From Conidiobolus incongruus B7586 (Eukaryota > Entomophthoromycota > Entomophthoromycetes > Entomophthorales > Conidiobolaceae): 18,230 bases of DNA. Shown in pieces: positions 1-11,650 of this stretch. The DNA is taken from assembly GCA_000697335.1 (NCBI GenBank), contig JNEM01010571.1:1-18230 (forward strand). Direction: 5' to 3'. The first letter of the stretch is position 1. Each line of letters begins with the position of its first letter. The notes under the pieces are model-generated. The model had not been told where the DNA came from. It ran no database searches and saw only the letters and a list, made by a program, of their open reading frames with translations. Made by a program: the position numbers and the translations under genes.

Positions 1-1440
1 TATGTTAGTTTATTCCTTAAGATATTATATATAGTTAAATATTATTATTATTTTTAATATACTTTCATATTATACTTAATCAATTTTTAAAGTAAATATA
101 AAGTTAATCTATTATCAAAATAGATAAAATATATATTTCTAATAAATTACATTATTATTTTGAATAATTATAGGTTTAAATTATATATTAAATTTCAAAT
201 ATTTTTGAGCTTTATTTTATATAATGATAAAATTAAAAATATTAAACTCAAATAATAATAATAATTTAGTTTTTTTATATTAGACTGATTTTTAATAACT
301 TTTTTATTAGTTTATTTTAAATTTTAACATTATTCAAACTAAATAATTAATATCTATAAATAAAAGAATATTTTACATTATTAACAAATTGAGTTAAATT
401 AGTTTTTTTAAATATAATTTGAAAATAATAATTAAAATTAAATAATCTGTTAATAAATTGAAATATTTTATTTATTTATTGGCATATCAGTATTTTCAGA
501 ATTACTCATAAAATATTCTATCAGCAAAATCTATAATTTTAAATCAATAATATAAAAAACGAAATATATAGATACCATAAATATCGATTAAATAATAATA
601 ATAGTAATTTATTTTGAAAATAATATTAAATAAAGAGTAGTATAGTTTGCTATTATTTATTAGTTAGGAAGTAATACATATTACCCTAATAAATCATTTG
701 ATTATAATATTACAAAAATAATTATTCTAATTTTAATCCAGGTAATATGTTTATAATTTTTAAATCTTTTAGCCCAAAATAACTATATTTAAATATCAAA
801 AAACTTTTTGAATATAGAAAATTTTTAAATTTATATTTTTTTTAAAAGTAATTAAAAAATTTTACTATTTATAATTTGTCAGCATATTTTAATAAATTGA
901 TGGAGATATATTTTATCAATTTACTTATGAAAAAATTTTGTAATATAAAAGAATTAAAAGTGGATTATATATTATATTGATTATAAAATTATAAACATTA
1001 TTTATTAAATATTAATGATTTATTAATATCGTCAAAGTCTTTAATATAATCGAAAATAAATTCAAAAAGATAAGTATTTTTATTTGAATATAATATCTTT
1101 TTGATCCATAGGCTTAATAAATAATTGACAAACATTAATAATTTTTTAAATCAATATAGCAATTAATTATATACCGAATTAATTTTTTCAATATATGATA
1201 AAATTAGTTCAAATTAGTATTTAGTTCTAAAATATATTGAATTGAAGTGAGGTGATATTTTTTAAAATATTATTGCTTTTATATAATATCATATATTTCC
1301 TTATTTGGTCGTTAGAATAATATTTAATATTTTGATATTGAATTTTATTTCTTATTATTAATATTTAAACTAATCTTAAACCATGATATTAAATTTTTAA
1401 ATATTTTTTTAAAATCAATCATTTAAATATAAATATTACT
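1..1440. other. AT-rich spacer, no gene seen
   Basis: Very AT-rich DNA on both strands, with stops dense in all frames and no GC-richer island. I found no RNA gene, long open frame or convincing repeat unit here. The stretch ends where similarity to the second retroelement fossil (10450-11650) becomes recognisable. It may contain older decayed sequence that cannot be identified by eye. Confidence 0.6.
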
Positions 1441-2600
1441 TTATAATTTAATAAAGCAAATTTTTTGCAATTAAAAAAGATAAATATTTTAATATATATA
1501 ATATAATAAAATAAATAATATGCGATAAATACTTTTTTTTATTATTAGCTCTTTGCTATATTTTAACTAATATCTAATATTTAAAAAAAATTAAAGACTA
1601 AAATTTAATATTTTATAAATTAATTAGATTTCCTGATAAAGATTTTTTTACTTATAAGTTGGTTTTTTAATTATTTAAAATAATTTTAACTATATAGGTT
1701 ATAATCTAAAAAATATATTAAATATGGTAATTTTTTTGATTGATTTTAATTAATAAATCCTATATAACTTTAACTTTATATATTTTATAATTATTATATA
1801 AAATAATAAGATTTGTTAAATTATATCAAAAACCTTATTTAAAAATATTATTATTTAAAAATATAATATAAAGCTTATAATGAAATTTTTTTTAATTTAA
1901 AATTATATAAAATTAATATATAGTACTATAATATAATATAAAAACTAATATTTAGTTATAAATATAATACTTATTAGAGAAATTATATAAAGGATTAATT
2001 TAACTTAAACTTCTATCTTAATTAATATTTTAATAAAAAATTATATAAAAATAGGTATAATTTATTAGTTATAATAATTTACAATAAAAGCTTAAGTTTT
2101 TGGTTATATTTTAATAAGCTTTGTTTAATAATAACTATTTTATCTTTTTTAAGCTTTAGGTAAATTATAAGGTATTATTATTATTTCTATTATTTAAATT
2201 AAATTTAAACTTTAATATATATATATTACTTATATAACTAATATTTAAGTACTATGATAGTTCTTTAATTAAAACAAAAAAGTATTTTTTAATATATATT
2301 TTGTTTTATTAATAATTAAGGATATATTAACTAAAATTAGTTTTTTAAATTTTAACAAAATTTCAATAATTTCTTAATTTTAAAATAATTTACAAATTAA
2401 TAAATAATTAATTTAAATTATGTTTTATAATTAAAAATTACTTGTAAACTTTAAATAACTTTAAAAAATATATGGTTAGATTTTACTAATAATAAAATAT
2501 ATAACTTTTGATAATTATTATTTATTTAAATATTATTAAATTAAGTGATAAATCTTAAAAAGTTAATTCTTTAATCAAAAAAGCTATTATATATTGTAAT
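1440..2600 (+). mobile_element. Decayed Ty1/copia-like LTR retroelement fossil, internal part (copy 1)
   Basis: This stretch aligns along its length, in inverted orientation, with about 10450-11650. The shared blocks include a run of about 41 nearly identical bases at 1766-1808 against 11267-11307. The order and spacing of conserved blocks resemble the integrase-to-reverse-transcriptase part of Ty1/copia polyproteins, with the reverse transcriptase part at about 2090-2460. The copy is heavily broken, with many disruptions, and no flanking long terminal repeats could be recognised. By-eye divergence between the copies of roughly a quarter to a third of positions suggests an old insertion. Recognition as repeated DNA is firm; the copia assignment is moderate. 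Confidence 0.55.
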
Positions 2601-3883
2601 TTTTAAATATTCTAGAAATATATATTATTTTATATATTTTGTATATATTTTTTTCTGAAATTACTATGATATTTAAAAAATCAAAAATTAAATAACCTCT
2701 TTAATTCTATACAAATATAAATAAATAACTAAAATATGTTTATAAAAATGAAAATATAGAATAATTTATCTAAGATACTTTGAAGCAGTTAAATTTAATA
2801 TTATTTCATTTTTATAATTCTTAGCATATTTTTTTAGTCAAGATATTAGTTTAAAATAAAAAAATATTATCAAATGACATATTTGAAAAACTATTAAAAT
2901 TTTATTCAAAATGAGTCAAGATCTTCTTTTGATATTATATCATAATATATCTTTTTTCCATAGATCTAATTTATAATTGTTTTCATAATTTATAGATTCA
3001 AACTAAATGAATATTTTGAAGTTTTTATATTCCTTCAATAAATTTCAAAATTCAGGATTTAATATTAATAAATAAAAAAAGCTTTGAATTAGATATGAAT
3101 ATAAAATTGATGGTTCGACTATTTGAATTTTATTTTTAATCGATATTTGATTGAATCTGTTAATCTCGAATAATTAATATGGTAATCAGTAATTCTATTC
3201 AAAATAAGAAAAACTCAGAATTAATTTACATATAATCAGAATTCTATATTACTTAATATAATGTGAGATTTTATTTTATGTCCTAATCCAATAGCTGAAT
3301 TTATCGCCCAATTATTAGATATTTATAATTAAAAATTAAATTCCAATTGGTCAATTATGCTTTTCAATATTATTGCAATATATTATTACTCAAATAGTTT
3401 AAATATGAATAAAACTAAATACTATATTTAATTACTTTACAAATGGTATTGGTAGGTTAATGAATAATAGAAAAATATATGATATAATAAAAATACTCAA
3501 TTGAAGTATCTATTATGCCTAATTTTCTATATATGAGGATTGCTCAATAAAAGTTTATTAAATTCAAAGTTTTCAGCATTTATATGCTTATGTTATATCT
3601 AAAGTCCAAATATATTATTTTATCAATGGTTCTTAATATATTAACTCAATATTGGTTTATAGCTATAACTTAACTAAGAATTTAATAGTTAAAGGATTAT
3701 ATCATTTTTATTATATTATTTGATTAGAATTTGTTTTGAAATTGATGACATTAAAGTGGCATATATATTAAGGTTAGTCTACTAGTAAATAGTAATGTAT
3801 TATCATTGGAAGATAGTAAAACATATTAGTAACAGCTTTATTTAGAATTGAGGTTGATGACATAGAACTAAATTATCAATTTA
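2601..3883. other. AT-rich spacer with possible decayed coding sequence on the minus strand
   Basis: No intact gene. Read on the minus strand, several short stop-free stretches have protein-like composition (for example around 3230-3300). They lie downstream of the clearer remnant at 3884-4284 and may be the rest of the same dead gene. None is long enough to be convincing alone in DNA this rich in A and T. Confidence 0.3.
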
Positions 3884-4284
3884 TAATTTCATTATATGTA
3901 AACTTGAATATCTCAGAATTAAATTCCAATGTTGTTTAAAATTCAAAATAACAATAATAACTAGTGAGTTTAAGAGTTTTGAAGATAATATTTGAGTATA
4001 AAACATAATATGTGATGAATTAATAACTTGTATTTTAGGAATATTATCCACCAACTTAGTTTTTAGTCCAAAATATGCTTTCTTGCAATCAGTTTTTAAA
4101 ATCTAAATTGAAATTGTTTTATCAAATACTCCAATCTATTGATAATTGAACCTGTCCAAACTAAATCGAAATTTAATGTTTCTAATTTATATTGAGTTGA
4201 ATATTGAAAAATAAAATATCTCCCTTTATCTTGATTTATAAAGTTAAATATTTTTTTATCATTCACTATAGCAGGTATATTTAT
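3884..4284 (-). pseudogene. Decayed protein-coding remnant, family uncertain (possibly F-box/LRR-like)
   Basis: Two long stop-free frames on the minus strand lie end to end: 62 codons (4284 down to 4099) and 73 codons (4102 down to 3884), overlapping by 4 bases. In DNA of about 80% or more A+T a stop is expected roughly every ten codons, so 135 nearly contiguous open codons are unlikely by chance. Neither frame begins with a useful ATG, and flanking frames are full of stops. The simplest reading is an old host gene broken by one frame change here and decayed on both sides. The first frame contains a segment reading TLNFDLVWTGSIINRLEYL. The regularly spaced Leu/Ile with Asn and Lys recalls the expanded F-box/leucine-rich-repeat families of some early-diverging fungi. 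That assignment is a guess from amino-acid texture; no motif proves it. Confidence 0.4.
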
Positions 4285-5150
4285 TTAAACAAATATTATT
4301 TCTTTTTTAATCCACTAAAAAATTTTTATAAAATTTATTTTAAATGAAAATGATAAAATTTAATTTATTCAAGTTATTATCCAGTATTGCTGGTTCATTT
4401 GAATTTTATAACAATTTAAATACAATTTTAGTGATAATTCCAATTAATAAATATATATAGTTTAATTTTAGATAAATGCTGGGATTATAAGAATATATCC
4501 ATATTATTAATTTGAATATTTTCTACTTTATTATAATTTTCATTAAAACATTTTCATTTAATATGAGTTTATAATCTACGAGCGTTGTTATTGGTATAAG
4601 ATTTATTAAGATGAAATGTAATTCTCATATTATTATGTATTTTGGACTTATTATTTTTTAATATAAATTGAAATTTTTGTTCAAAAATATAATATCCTTA
4701 ATAGATATCTCTTAGTCAATAACTTGTTATCATGTATAATAATATTCTAATTTATGAGAAAATTTATTAAATTTATTATCCACATTAATATGGTTATAAA
4801 ACAAATTGGATTTCAGATTTTAAATATCTAAAATTATATAATTTCATATTATAAACATATATTAGAATAATAAATGGTGATATAACAAAATGAGTTTTAA
4901 TTATATTATATTATATTTTACTTTATTTTATTTTAGTTTGATTTTTATAATATAATAAATTATAAATAATTGTTTTAATTTTTAATTTTTAAATCCGTTA
5001 ATAGGAATATTATTTTTTATTAGATGAGAAATATAATATGAAAAACTGTCATGAGAGTAATTTACTATTCAACTATATAATGAACACTTCAATTTATTTA
5101 CAAGTTATTTAATTATAAATAATACCAATATTTATTGTGGAATGATATAA
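4285..5150. other. AT-rich spacer upstream of transporter A
   Basis: No open frame of note. The part nearest 4285 may hold the decayed 5' portion of the minus-strand remnant at 3884-4284, since short protein-like pieces can be read there, but stops are dense. The last few hundred bases should contain regulatory DNA for transporter A; I recognise no specific site other than the TA run that follows. Confidence 0.4.
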
Positions 5151-5154
5151 AAGT

Positions 5155-5170
5155 TATATATATATATATA
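5155..5170 (+). promoter_or_regulatory. TA run, possible TATA element of transporter A
   Basis: An uninterrupted alternating TA tract ends about 52 bases before the ATG at 5223, followed by a less AT-biased stretch (CACCGTTGTTATTCC). The position suits a core promoter. Because TA runs are frequent in this window, the assignment rests on position alone. Confidence 0.3.
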
Positions 5171-5222
5171 CACCGTTGTTATTCCTTTTTATAACATCAT
5201 TTATTTTATACATAAATTTAAT

Positions 5223-6809
5223 ATGATTACAGAAAATTCTAAAGAGTGTGAACTATCTGAAACTCAGATTCAAAAAATATCAGAATTAAAATGTCAAGAT
5301 TTAGAATCTAATTGTAATATAACTGAACCTCCAAATCTTTCTAAAAAACAATTAATAATAATAATGCTTGGTATTATTCTGGGTGTATTTGTTGCTGGTA
5401 TTGATGAAACTATTTTATCTACAGCTACTGAAAAAATTACCATTGATTTTAAAGCTCAAGGTTTTCTCACCTGGATTGCCGCTTCATACCTTATGACAAT
5501 GGTTGTTTTTACCCCACTTTATGGAAAATTTTGTGAGATTTTTGGAAGGAAGTCATGTATGCTTTTCTCTCTATTTTGCTTCTCTTTAGGTAGTTTGGGA
5601 TGTGGATTATCAATTAATATTATTATGTTCATTGTATTTCGAGCAATAGCAGGTATTGGTGCTGGTGGTATAATCGCGGTTTCTTTTATTATTATTTCCG
5701 ATGTTGTTAAATTAGAAGATAGGGCAACTCATCTTGGTATTCTTAGTGTAACTTTTGGAATAAGTAATATGTTGGGACCTATTTTAGGAGGTGTCATTGT
5801 TGATAATATCACCTGGAGGTTTATTTTTTATATAAATTTGCCTGTTACTGCTCTGTTAGCGTTAATTGTTATATTTATTATGCCTTTACCTGGAGTCGAA
5901 GGATCTTTGCTCAGCAAATTCAAGAGAATTGATGTGTTAGGATGTTTAACTCTGATCACATCTATCACTCTTTTTATTCTTAGTACCACTTGGGGTGGTA
6001 AAGACTATCCTTGGTCGTCCTACCAAGTATTGATCCCACTTTGCTTGGGATTTGTTTTATTAATCGCATTTTTCATAATTGAATATTGGTTCGCCAAAGA
6101 GCCCATTTTACCACCTAAAATGTTCACCTATAATGCCAAAATATGCGTCATGATAGCTTTGGCATTGGGCCTTAACCACTATACAATTGTCTATTATCTT
6201 CCAGTATACTATCAAACTCTCCGTGGATACACTGCTAGCGAATCAGGATATCAATTAGCTCCGTATGTTATCAGTGTTTCATTTTTTGCGATGATATCTG
6301 GATTGGTTGGAAGTCGTTTAAATTCCTTCAGAATTCCTATCAGAGTTGGGAAAGTATTCATGGTGATTGGAGCTGGTCTACTATGTTTAGTATCTCCTAC
6401 TTTGCCAAACTGGTGTATGATTTTATTCGTCATTATGTTAGGTTTTGGTGTTGGTTTTGGTATGCAAATGGGTCTGGTTGGAGCTCAAGCTTCTTCTGAT
6501 CCAGAATATGCACCTATGATAGCAAGCTTTGCCAATTTTACTTTTAATATGGGTGCTACCATTGGGTTGGCTATTTCTGGTGCTATCGTAAATAATATGT
6601 TAGCTGATTATCCTTATTTGATTGGAAGTGGTGGCCATGAAGCAACGCATATAACCCAACCTATTCCTATCGAAGCCAAATTAGCTTATTATGGTGCTTT
6701 CAGAGGGGTCTTTTATTTTCTGATGGGTGTTAGTATATTTGGGTTTTTAGCTAGTATGTTTCTTAAATATCGACCTCTCTCTGGAATTAAGTCGAGTCCA
6801 GGGCATTAA
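5223..6809 (+). CDS. MFS transporter, DHA2 (14-span) drug:H+ antiporter family; transporter A
   Basis: Single uninterrupted frame of 528 codons, the usual length for fungal 14-span transporters (Atr1/Azr1/Fnx1 type). A hydrophilic tail of about 43 residues precedes TM1 (about 44-66). Family motifs are in order: GIDETIL at 59-65 (DHA2 version of the LDxTIV motif), the loop 2-3 motif A as YGKFCEIFGRK at 100-110, RAIAGIGAGG at 140-149 (motif B, with Arg140), antiporter motif C as GISNMLGPILGG at 179-190, and WRFIFYINLP at 198-207. Fourteen hydrophobic spans can be placed, the last at about 492-514, followed by a short tail ending PGH. By family it exports small molecules in exchange for protons, or carries basic amino acids at the vacuole; the substrate is not readable. 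It is the nearer relative of the dead copy just downstream in the C-terminal half. No introns are seen. The first ATG in frame is used. Confidence 0.93.
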   Translation: MITENSKECELSETQIQKISELKCQDLESNCNITEPPNLSKKQLIIIMLGIILGVFVAGIDETILSTATEKITIDFKAQGFLTWIAASYLMTMVVFTPLYGKFCEIFGRKSCMLFSLFCFSLGSLGCGLSINIIMFIVFRAIAGIGAGGIIAVSFIIISDVVKLEDRATHLGILSVTFGISNMLGPILGGVIVDNITWRFIFYINLPVTALLALIVIFIMPLPGVEGSLLSKFKRIDVLGCLTLITSITLFILSTTWGGKDYPWSSYQVLIPLCLGFVLLIAFFIIEYWFAKEPILPPKMFTYNAKICVMIALALGLNHYTIVYYLPVYYQTLRGYTASESGYQLAPYVISVSFFAMISGLVGSRLNSFRIPIRVGKVFMVIGAGLLCLVSPTLPNWCMILFVIMLGFGVGFGMQMGLVGAQASSDPEYAPMIASFANFTFNMGATIGLAISGAIVNNMLADYPYLIGSGGHEATHITQPIPIEAKLAYYGAFRGVFYFLMGVSIFGFLASMFLKYRPLSGIKSSPGH

Positions 6810-6818
6810 ATTATTAGT

Positions 6819-6824
6819 AATAAA
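6819..6824 (+). terminator. AATAAA, possible polyadenylation signal of transporter A
   Basis: Canonical hexamer ten bases after the TAA stop. Such hexamers occur often by chance in this AT-rich DNA, so only its position supports it. Confidence 0.22.
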
Positions 6825-7696
6825 TATTAAATCAAAATATCAATTGATAAATAAATTGGAATCTTATTATCAAAGTTTATGATAACTTTTAAAACTTGAA
6901 AATTCAATATATTTATATTATGAAATTTATAAATAATTATTAAAATAAAATCTATTATATATTATAGGATAATACTACAAAATTATATTTACCCAATAAT
7001 ATTTACAAGTATATTTATTATATGAAAAATATTGATATTTTAAATACAAAAAAAATAAACAAAATTATAAAATTTAGAATATTTATATGTTGCAAATTTA
7101 TGATAGTATAATTAAATTCTAGCACTAATTTATATTAAAGTATTCTTGATATCTAGATAATTTACTATTTTATCCTGAATAAGTAAAAAAATTAAATTAA
7201 TAATCATAATAGAACTAGAGAATTTAAGAATAATATTTAAATAGTTTATTTATTATTTTTTAATATTATTTTCTTTAAAATTGAATATTTCATTAAATCA
7301 TTACTGCTATTACATAGAAATAATTTTAAACCAATAAATTAGTAAATTGATCAATTTTTTAATTAAATTATTCCTTTAATAATAATATTATTATAATAAT
7401 TATCTTCAATGAACAAAATATATCTTATTATTTAATAATCAAAAATTTCTTTAAAATCATATTTTCAAAATTATTATTCTTAAAATTTAAATTTATTGTA
7501 ATTTATAAATTATGTTATAATTATATTCAGTTATTAAAAATTAGTTAAATATATCAGATATTGAATTTGTTCATCTCATTTATTAATAAATTCTAGTGAA
7601 TTAGTCCTGTTGATAGCTCTAGTATTCCTATATTCTCTATATTATAGTAAATATAATTCAAGTTGATAACAATTTCGAACCTTTTCAGAAGTAGTA
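6825..7696. other. AT-rich spacer between transporter A and the dead paralogue
   Basis: No open frame, RNA gene or clear repeat. The last 150 bases or so before 7697 are slightly less AT-rich and would have contained the promoter of the now dead gene. I see no obvious similarity to the upstream region of transporter A. Confidence 0.5.
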
Positions 7697-9226
7697 ATGA
7701 TTAATAAATCTAGTTCTTACGTTCCTTCAGATCCTGAAAGGAATCTAACTCATCAAGAGCATAAAGAGTTAACTAGAGCAAAATTTTATTCCATCATATT
7801 TGGTATAATTTTGAGCATATTCGTATCAGTGAATGATGAGACAGTTCTATTAATAGTTAATTAAGTAATTTCTAAATATTTGAACGCTCAAGGACCACTC
7901 ACATGAATAGCGACCTCATATATCATTACATTTGTAGAGTTTTCTACATTTTATGGTAGATTTTCGGATATTTTTGGAATAAGAGTTTGTATGTCCTTTA
8001 CTCATTTGTTTTTTTCACTATGTAATCTGGGATGTGGATTAGCAGTTAACATTGTTATGTTGATTATATTTAGAGTAATTGCATGAATTGGTAGTGAAGG
8101 AATAGTATCTCTCACTCAATATCATATCTAATATAGTGATGTTAGAAGAAAGAGCTACTTTTTTTCGATATCGTTGATGGTACATTTGCTATTAATAATA
8201 TTCTAGTACCGAAATTAGAGGGTGCTATTTTTGACAATGTCAGTTGGAGATATATTTTCTATATCAATTTACATATTACAGCAATAATGAAATTAGTTTT
8301 TAGCCTGATTATACCGTTACCTGGAGTATAAAGATCTTTTTTCAGTAAATTTAAAAGTATTTATGTGTTAGCTACTTTGACTCTTAATGTACCTATCGTT
8401 CCCTTTGTTTTGAGTAGCAATTGTGGAGGGAGGGACTATTATTGGACTTCATATCAAGTACTGATTTCATCGTGTTTGATCTCCCTTTCGTTAATCGCAT
8501 TTATCAAAATTCAGTTTGGATTTTCTGAACCTATTTTATATCCTAAAATGTTTAATTCAAATGTTTCTATATGTTATTTGCTTGGATTAGTTATTGATGT
8601 TAATTTATTCACAGTAGTTTATTATCTTTCAGTATATTACCTGATTCTACGCCGCTATACTGCAATTGGAGCGGATCATCAATTTGCTCCATTTTTGGTT
8701 AGTGTATCACTCGTTGCGATGGTATTTGGATTTAATAGATATCGCTTGCAATCCTTCAGAATTAGAATTGAAGCAGCCCTTATAGTGATTGGAGAAGGAT
8801 TACTTTGCATGTCATCATCTACTCTGCCCAACTGCTACATGGTTTGATTCCCCATCGTTTTAGCTATTGGAATTGGTTTCGCTATTCAAATGATTTTGAT
8901 GGGAGTTCAATCTTCTTCAGAACCAGAATATATTGCGGTTTTACTAGTTTTGTGAATTTCACAATCATAATGGGCGAAACTATTGGACTATCTATCGATG
9001 GTGGCAATCTCAATAATCTCTTGTATGATTTTCTATATTTGATAGGAAATGGCGATCATGAAAGAACTCATTAAATCCAATCCATTTCGATGGAATATCA
9101 ATTAGCATATTGTGATGTTCAAAGAGGTATCTTTTATTTTTTAACGGGCGTTAGAATATATGAATTCAATATTAGTATGATTCATAAACATAAATTACTG
9201 GAATAACAGTCAATCCAGGACATTGA
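7697..9226 (+). pseudogene. Dead DHA2-type MFS transporter, third paralogue
   Basis: The whole length of a DHA2 transporter is recognisable, from an ATG at 7697 to a final Pro-Gly-His and TGA at 9215-9226. Recognisable landmarks include NDETVL (for IDETIL), YGRFSDIFG (motif A), the NLGCGLAVNIVMLIIFR segment around TM4, DNVSWRYIFYINL, YYLSVYY, and PEYIAV followed in another frame by GETIGLSIDGG. In-frame stops lie at 7862, 7904 (where both paralogues have Trp), 8084 (Gly in both), 8329, 8845 and 9072. The reading frame changes about four times: near 8115, 8160-8170, 8940 and in the last 60 bases. Open pieces survive at 8365-8847 and 8805-9074, but each encodes only part of a transporter, so a working product is very unlikely. 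It is nearer to transporter A in the C-terminal half yet shares some residues only with B (FSDIFG, MLIIFR, GIVS), so it is a separate paralogue and not a recent copy of either. Confidence 0.9.
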
Positions 9227-10445
9227 CATATTTATACAATCTGAAAATTTTACAATTTTGATTAATATAATAAAATTTATTAAAATTCAAATGCTTTAAT
9301 TTAGATTAATTAACATATAATTAACTTATATGTATCAAATACTGTTACAAGTATAATATATAATTATATAAGTTGAGATATTCTATTTGATAACTGTATT
9401 TCATTAAAGTCATTTCTGTGTTCAATTAAGAATATTTCATAATTTTTTATATAAATTAAATCCAGATAAAGTTCAATTCTCTAGTCCAATACTATCTTTT
9501 CTTAATTCATTACATTTTTCAACCAAGTTTAATATTATAAATATATTTTAATAAATTCATTATCAGTTTTATCCTTATTAAATTCATAATTGAAATTATA
9601 AACGACAAAATTGTTTGAGTTATTGCAATATATAAATAATTTTGTGTTTCAAATAATTTTCATTTAATTTTTTATCAAAAATTAAATTTAATAATTAAAC
9701 TAGATAATTTTTAAATTTAATATAGATGATTTTTATTAACATATTACCAAATTCTTCATAGATCATATATTCTATTATAATTTAATATATATTTCATCTA
9801 TTATTTACCTGTAGTCACCAAAAATATTTTCAATTTCAAAATTAATTCTAGTTTTAGATTATATTCAAAAATAAACAATTGCGTAAATTAAGTAATATTA
9901 AGTAAAAATGGGTTTTAGAAAGCTTTTTAAATATCCATTATTAACTAAAAAAGTGGCACATATTATTATATAAATCTATATATATGTTAATCAATGCTCA
10001 TCTATATTGAAAAAACTTTAATAATTTAGAATATATAAATAATTTAATGAATAAGGTCTAACTCTTCTTAAATTATTTTAAATTTTTCATCTTTATAATT
10101 TGTAATTATTTCATTATTAAAAAAAATTCTTTAATATAATAATATTATATTTCATATAAGAGATTATGAAGTATTTTATACAAAGTAGATAAATAATATC
10201 CATTAATAATTTCTATTATTTAACTAATAAAAACATGATAAGAGTTTAAATAAAAATGAATTAGTAAGAAAATATAAATTAATAAGACATCAAAGATACT
10301 AATTATTTTCATATTTCAATAATTTTAAGTTATTTTATTTATACTATATATAACTGGTGATTAGTTTTAATATTAGTATGGAAATTAAAAAATGCAAAAT
10401 TTTTTAATTTCTGATCTTTCAAACATATTATATATTTTGAAAGAT
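9227..10445. other. AT-rich spacer, no gene seen
   Basis: Dense stops on both strands. A 21-codon ATG frame at 9908 and scattered short open stretches are within chance. No RNA gene seen. The stretch ends at a TA microsatellite that abuts the second retroelement fossil. Confidence 0.5.
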
Positions 10446-10469
10446 TATATATATATATATATATATATT
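10446..10469. repeat. TA dinucleotide microsatellite
   Basis: About twelve alternating TA units in a row, the longest simple repeat noticed in the window. It lies at the outer edge of the minus-strand retroelement fossil. Confidence 0.8.
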
Positions 10470-11650
10470 CAATTTTAATTATTTTTTTTATTTAAATATT
10501 TTGATTTTAAAATTTACATTTAAATTTAATTATGCTTAAACTAGATTGTGATTATTAAAAGGTTTTTATTTTTGTATCTTTAAAACTTAATTATAAACCC
10601 TTTAAAATCATCTAAAACTTGTAAACAACCTATAAAGATGGTGTTTTATTTAAAACTACCATATATCATTAGATTTATGATTTTAAAGCTAGAAAAAACA
10701 TTATTTAAAATTTATCAAAATTTAAAAAACTAATTTCCATTGTTATCTATTCACTTACTAATAGAGTAAAAAAATATAATAAGAAATACCTTTTTATTTC
10801 TGTTAAAGAATTATTAAAGTGATTTAATATTAATTATACAAGCATATTATATTTACTTAAGTTTAAACTTAGATTAATTAATAAAAATGTAAAATAAATA
10901 CTATAATTTAATAGAAGCTTAAAAGAAAATTAGAGTAGCTATAGCTAAACTAAACTTATTAAGGTATAACTAAAAACAAAAGTTCTTACAATAAATACTT
11001 ATAATTGATGAATTTTAGATTTTTTTATATAATCCTTTGTTTAAAAATAAAACAAAATATTAGGTTAAACTAAATCAATCCCCTCTACAAATTCTAATAA
11101 ATAAATATTTTAAATATAAGCAAATGTTAATTATTGTAATAGATTATAATAATATATAGTTTTTTTATTTGATACCTCAAGGAAAATTAATTAATAGTAA
11201 ATTATATATTATTTTTTTAAATAAAATAATTTTTAAATAGTATTCTCAATATAAATTAAAAACAATTATTATTTTATATAATAATTATAAAATATATAAA
11301 GTTAAAGCTATAAAAGATTTTTTATATAAAAAAATTAGAGGGAGTTACCATATTTAATATATTCACTTGATTATAACTTATATGATTATAATTGTTTTAA
11401 ACAATTAAAAAAATAGCTTACAAGAAAAAAAATTCTTGTAAACAAATTAAATTGGTTTGTAAAACATCAAATTTCAGTTTTTAATAAAAAAAACTATTTT
11501 TTAGATATTAGAAGCTTACTAAAGATATAAAAAATAGTTATTAATAATAAAAAAGGCTATTAACTTTATATTATTCATTAATTTTTATATATTATTTATT
11601 AATTTATTTATTTAATTTCAATCTTAAAATTGTGCCATTACTTAATTTCT
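10450..11650 (-). mobile_element. Decayed Ty1/copia-like LTR retroelement fossil, internal part (copy 2)
   Basis: The reverse complement of this stretch matches 1440-2600 block by block and in the same order: about 11510 with 1565, 11205-11350 with 1720-1880, 10985-11065 with 1980-2090, 10610-10975 with 2100-2460. On the minus strand the integrase-side part lies toward 11650 and the reverse-transcriptase-like part at about 10610-10980, where conserved block spacing of the copia family is faintly visible. The copy is broken many times and no long terminal repeats are recognised. It keeps somewhat more G and C than copy 1, which suggests it is the less eroded of the two. The repeat relationship is firm; the family assignment is moderate. 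Confidence 0.55.

Noticed and set aside
3110-3125. GGTTCGACT resembling a tRNA T-loop
   Set aside because: No matching acceptor, D or anticodon stems around it.
6251-6433. 60-codon minus-strand open frame inside transporter A
   Set aside because: Antisense shadow of a strongly supported MFS gene; no independent protein-like features.
8365-8847. 160-codon open frame that could be called a short transporter gene
   Set aside because: It aligns to the middle of DHA2 proteins and is bounded by stops inside the dead copy, with recognisable transporter sequence on both sides. It is a surviving piece of a pseudogene.
9908-9973. 21-codon ATG frame (start MGFRKLFKYP)
   Set aside because: Too short, no supporting context; expected by chance.
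9950-11640. GGCACA/TGTGCC words near 9955 and 11635, considered as ends of the minus-strand fossil
   Set aside because: They are inverted with respect to each other and the match is only a few bases, so they cannot be direct terminal repeats.
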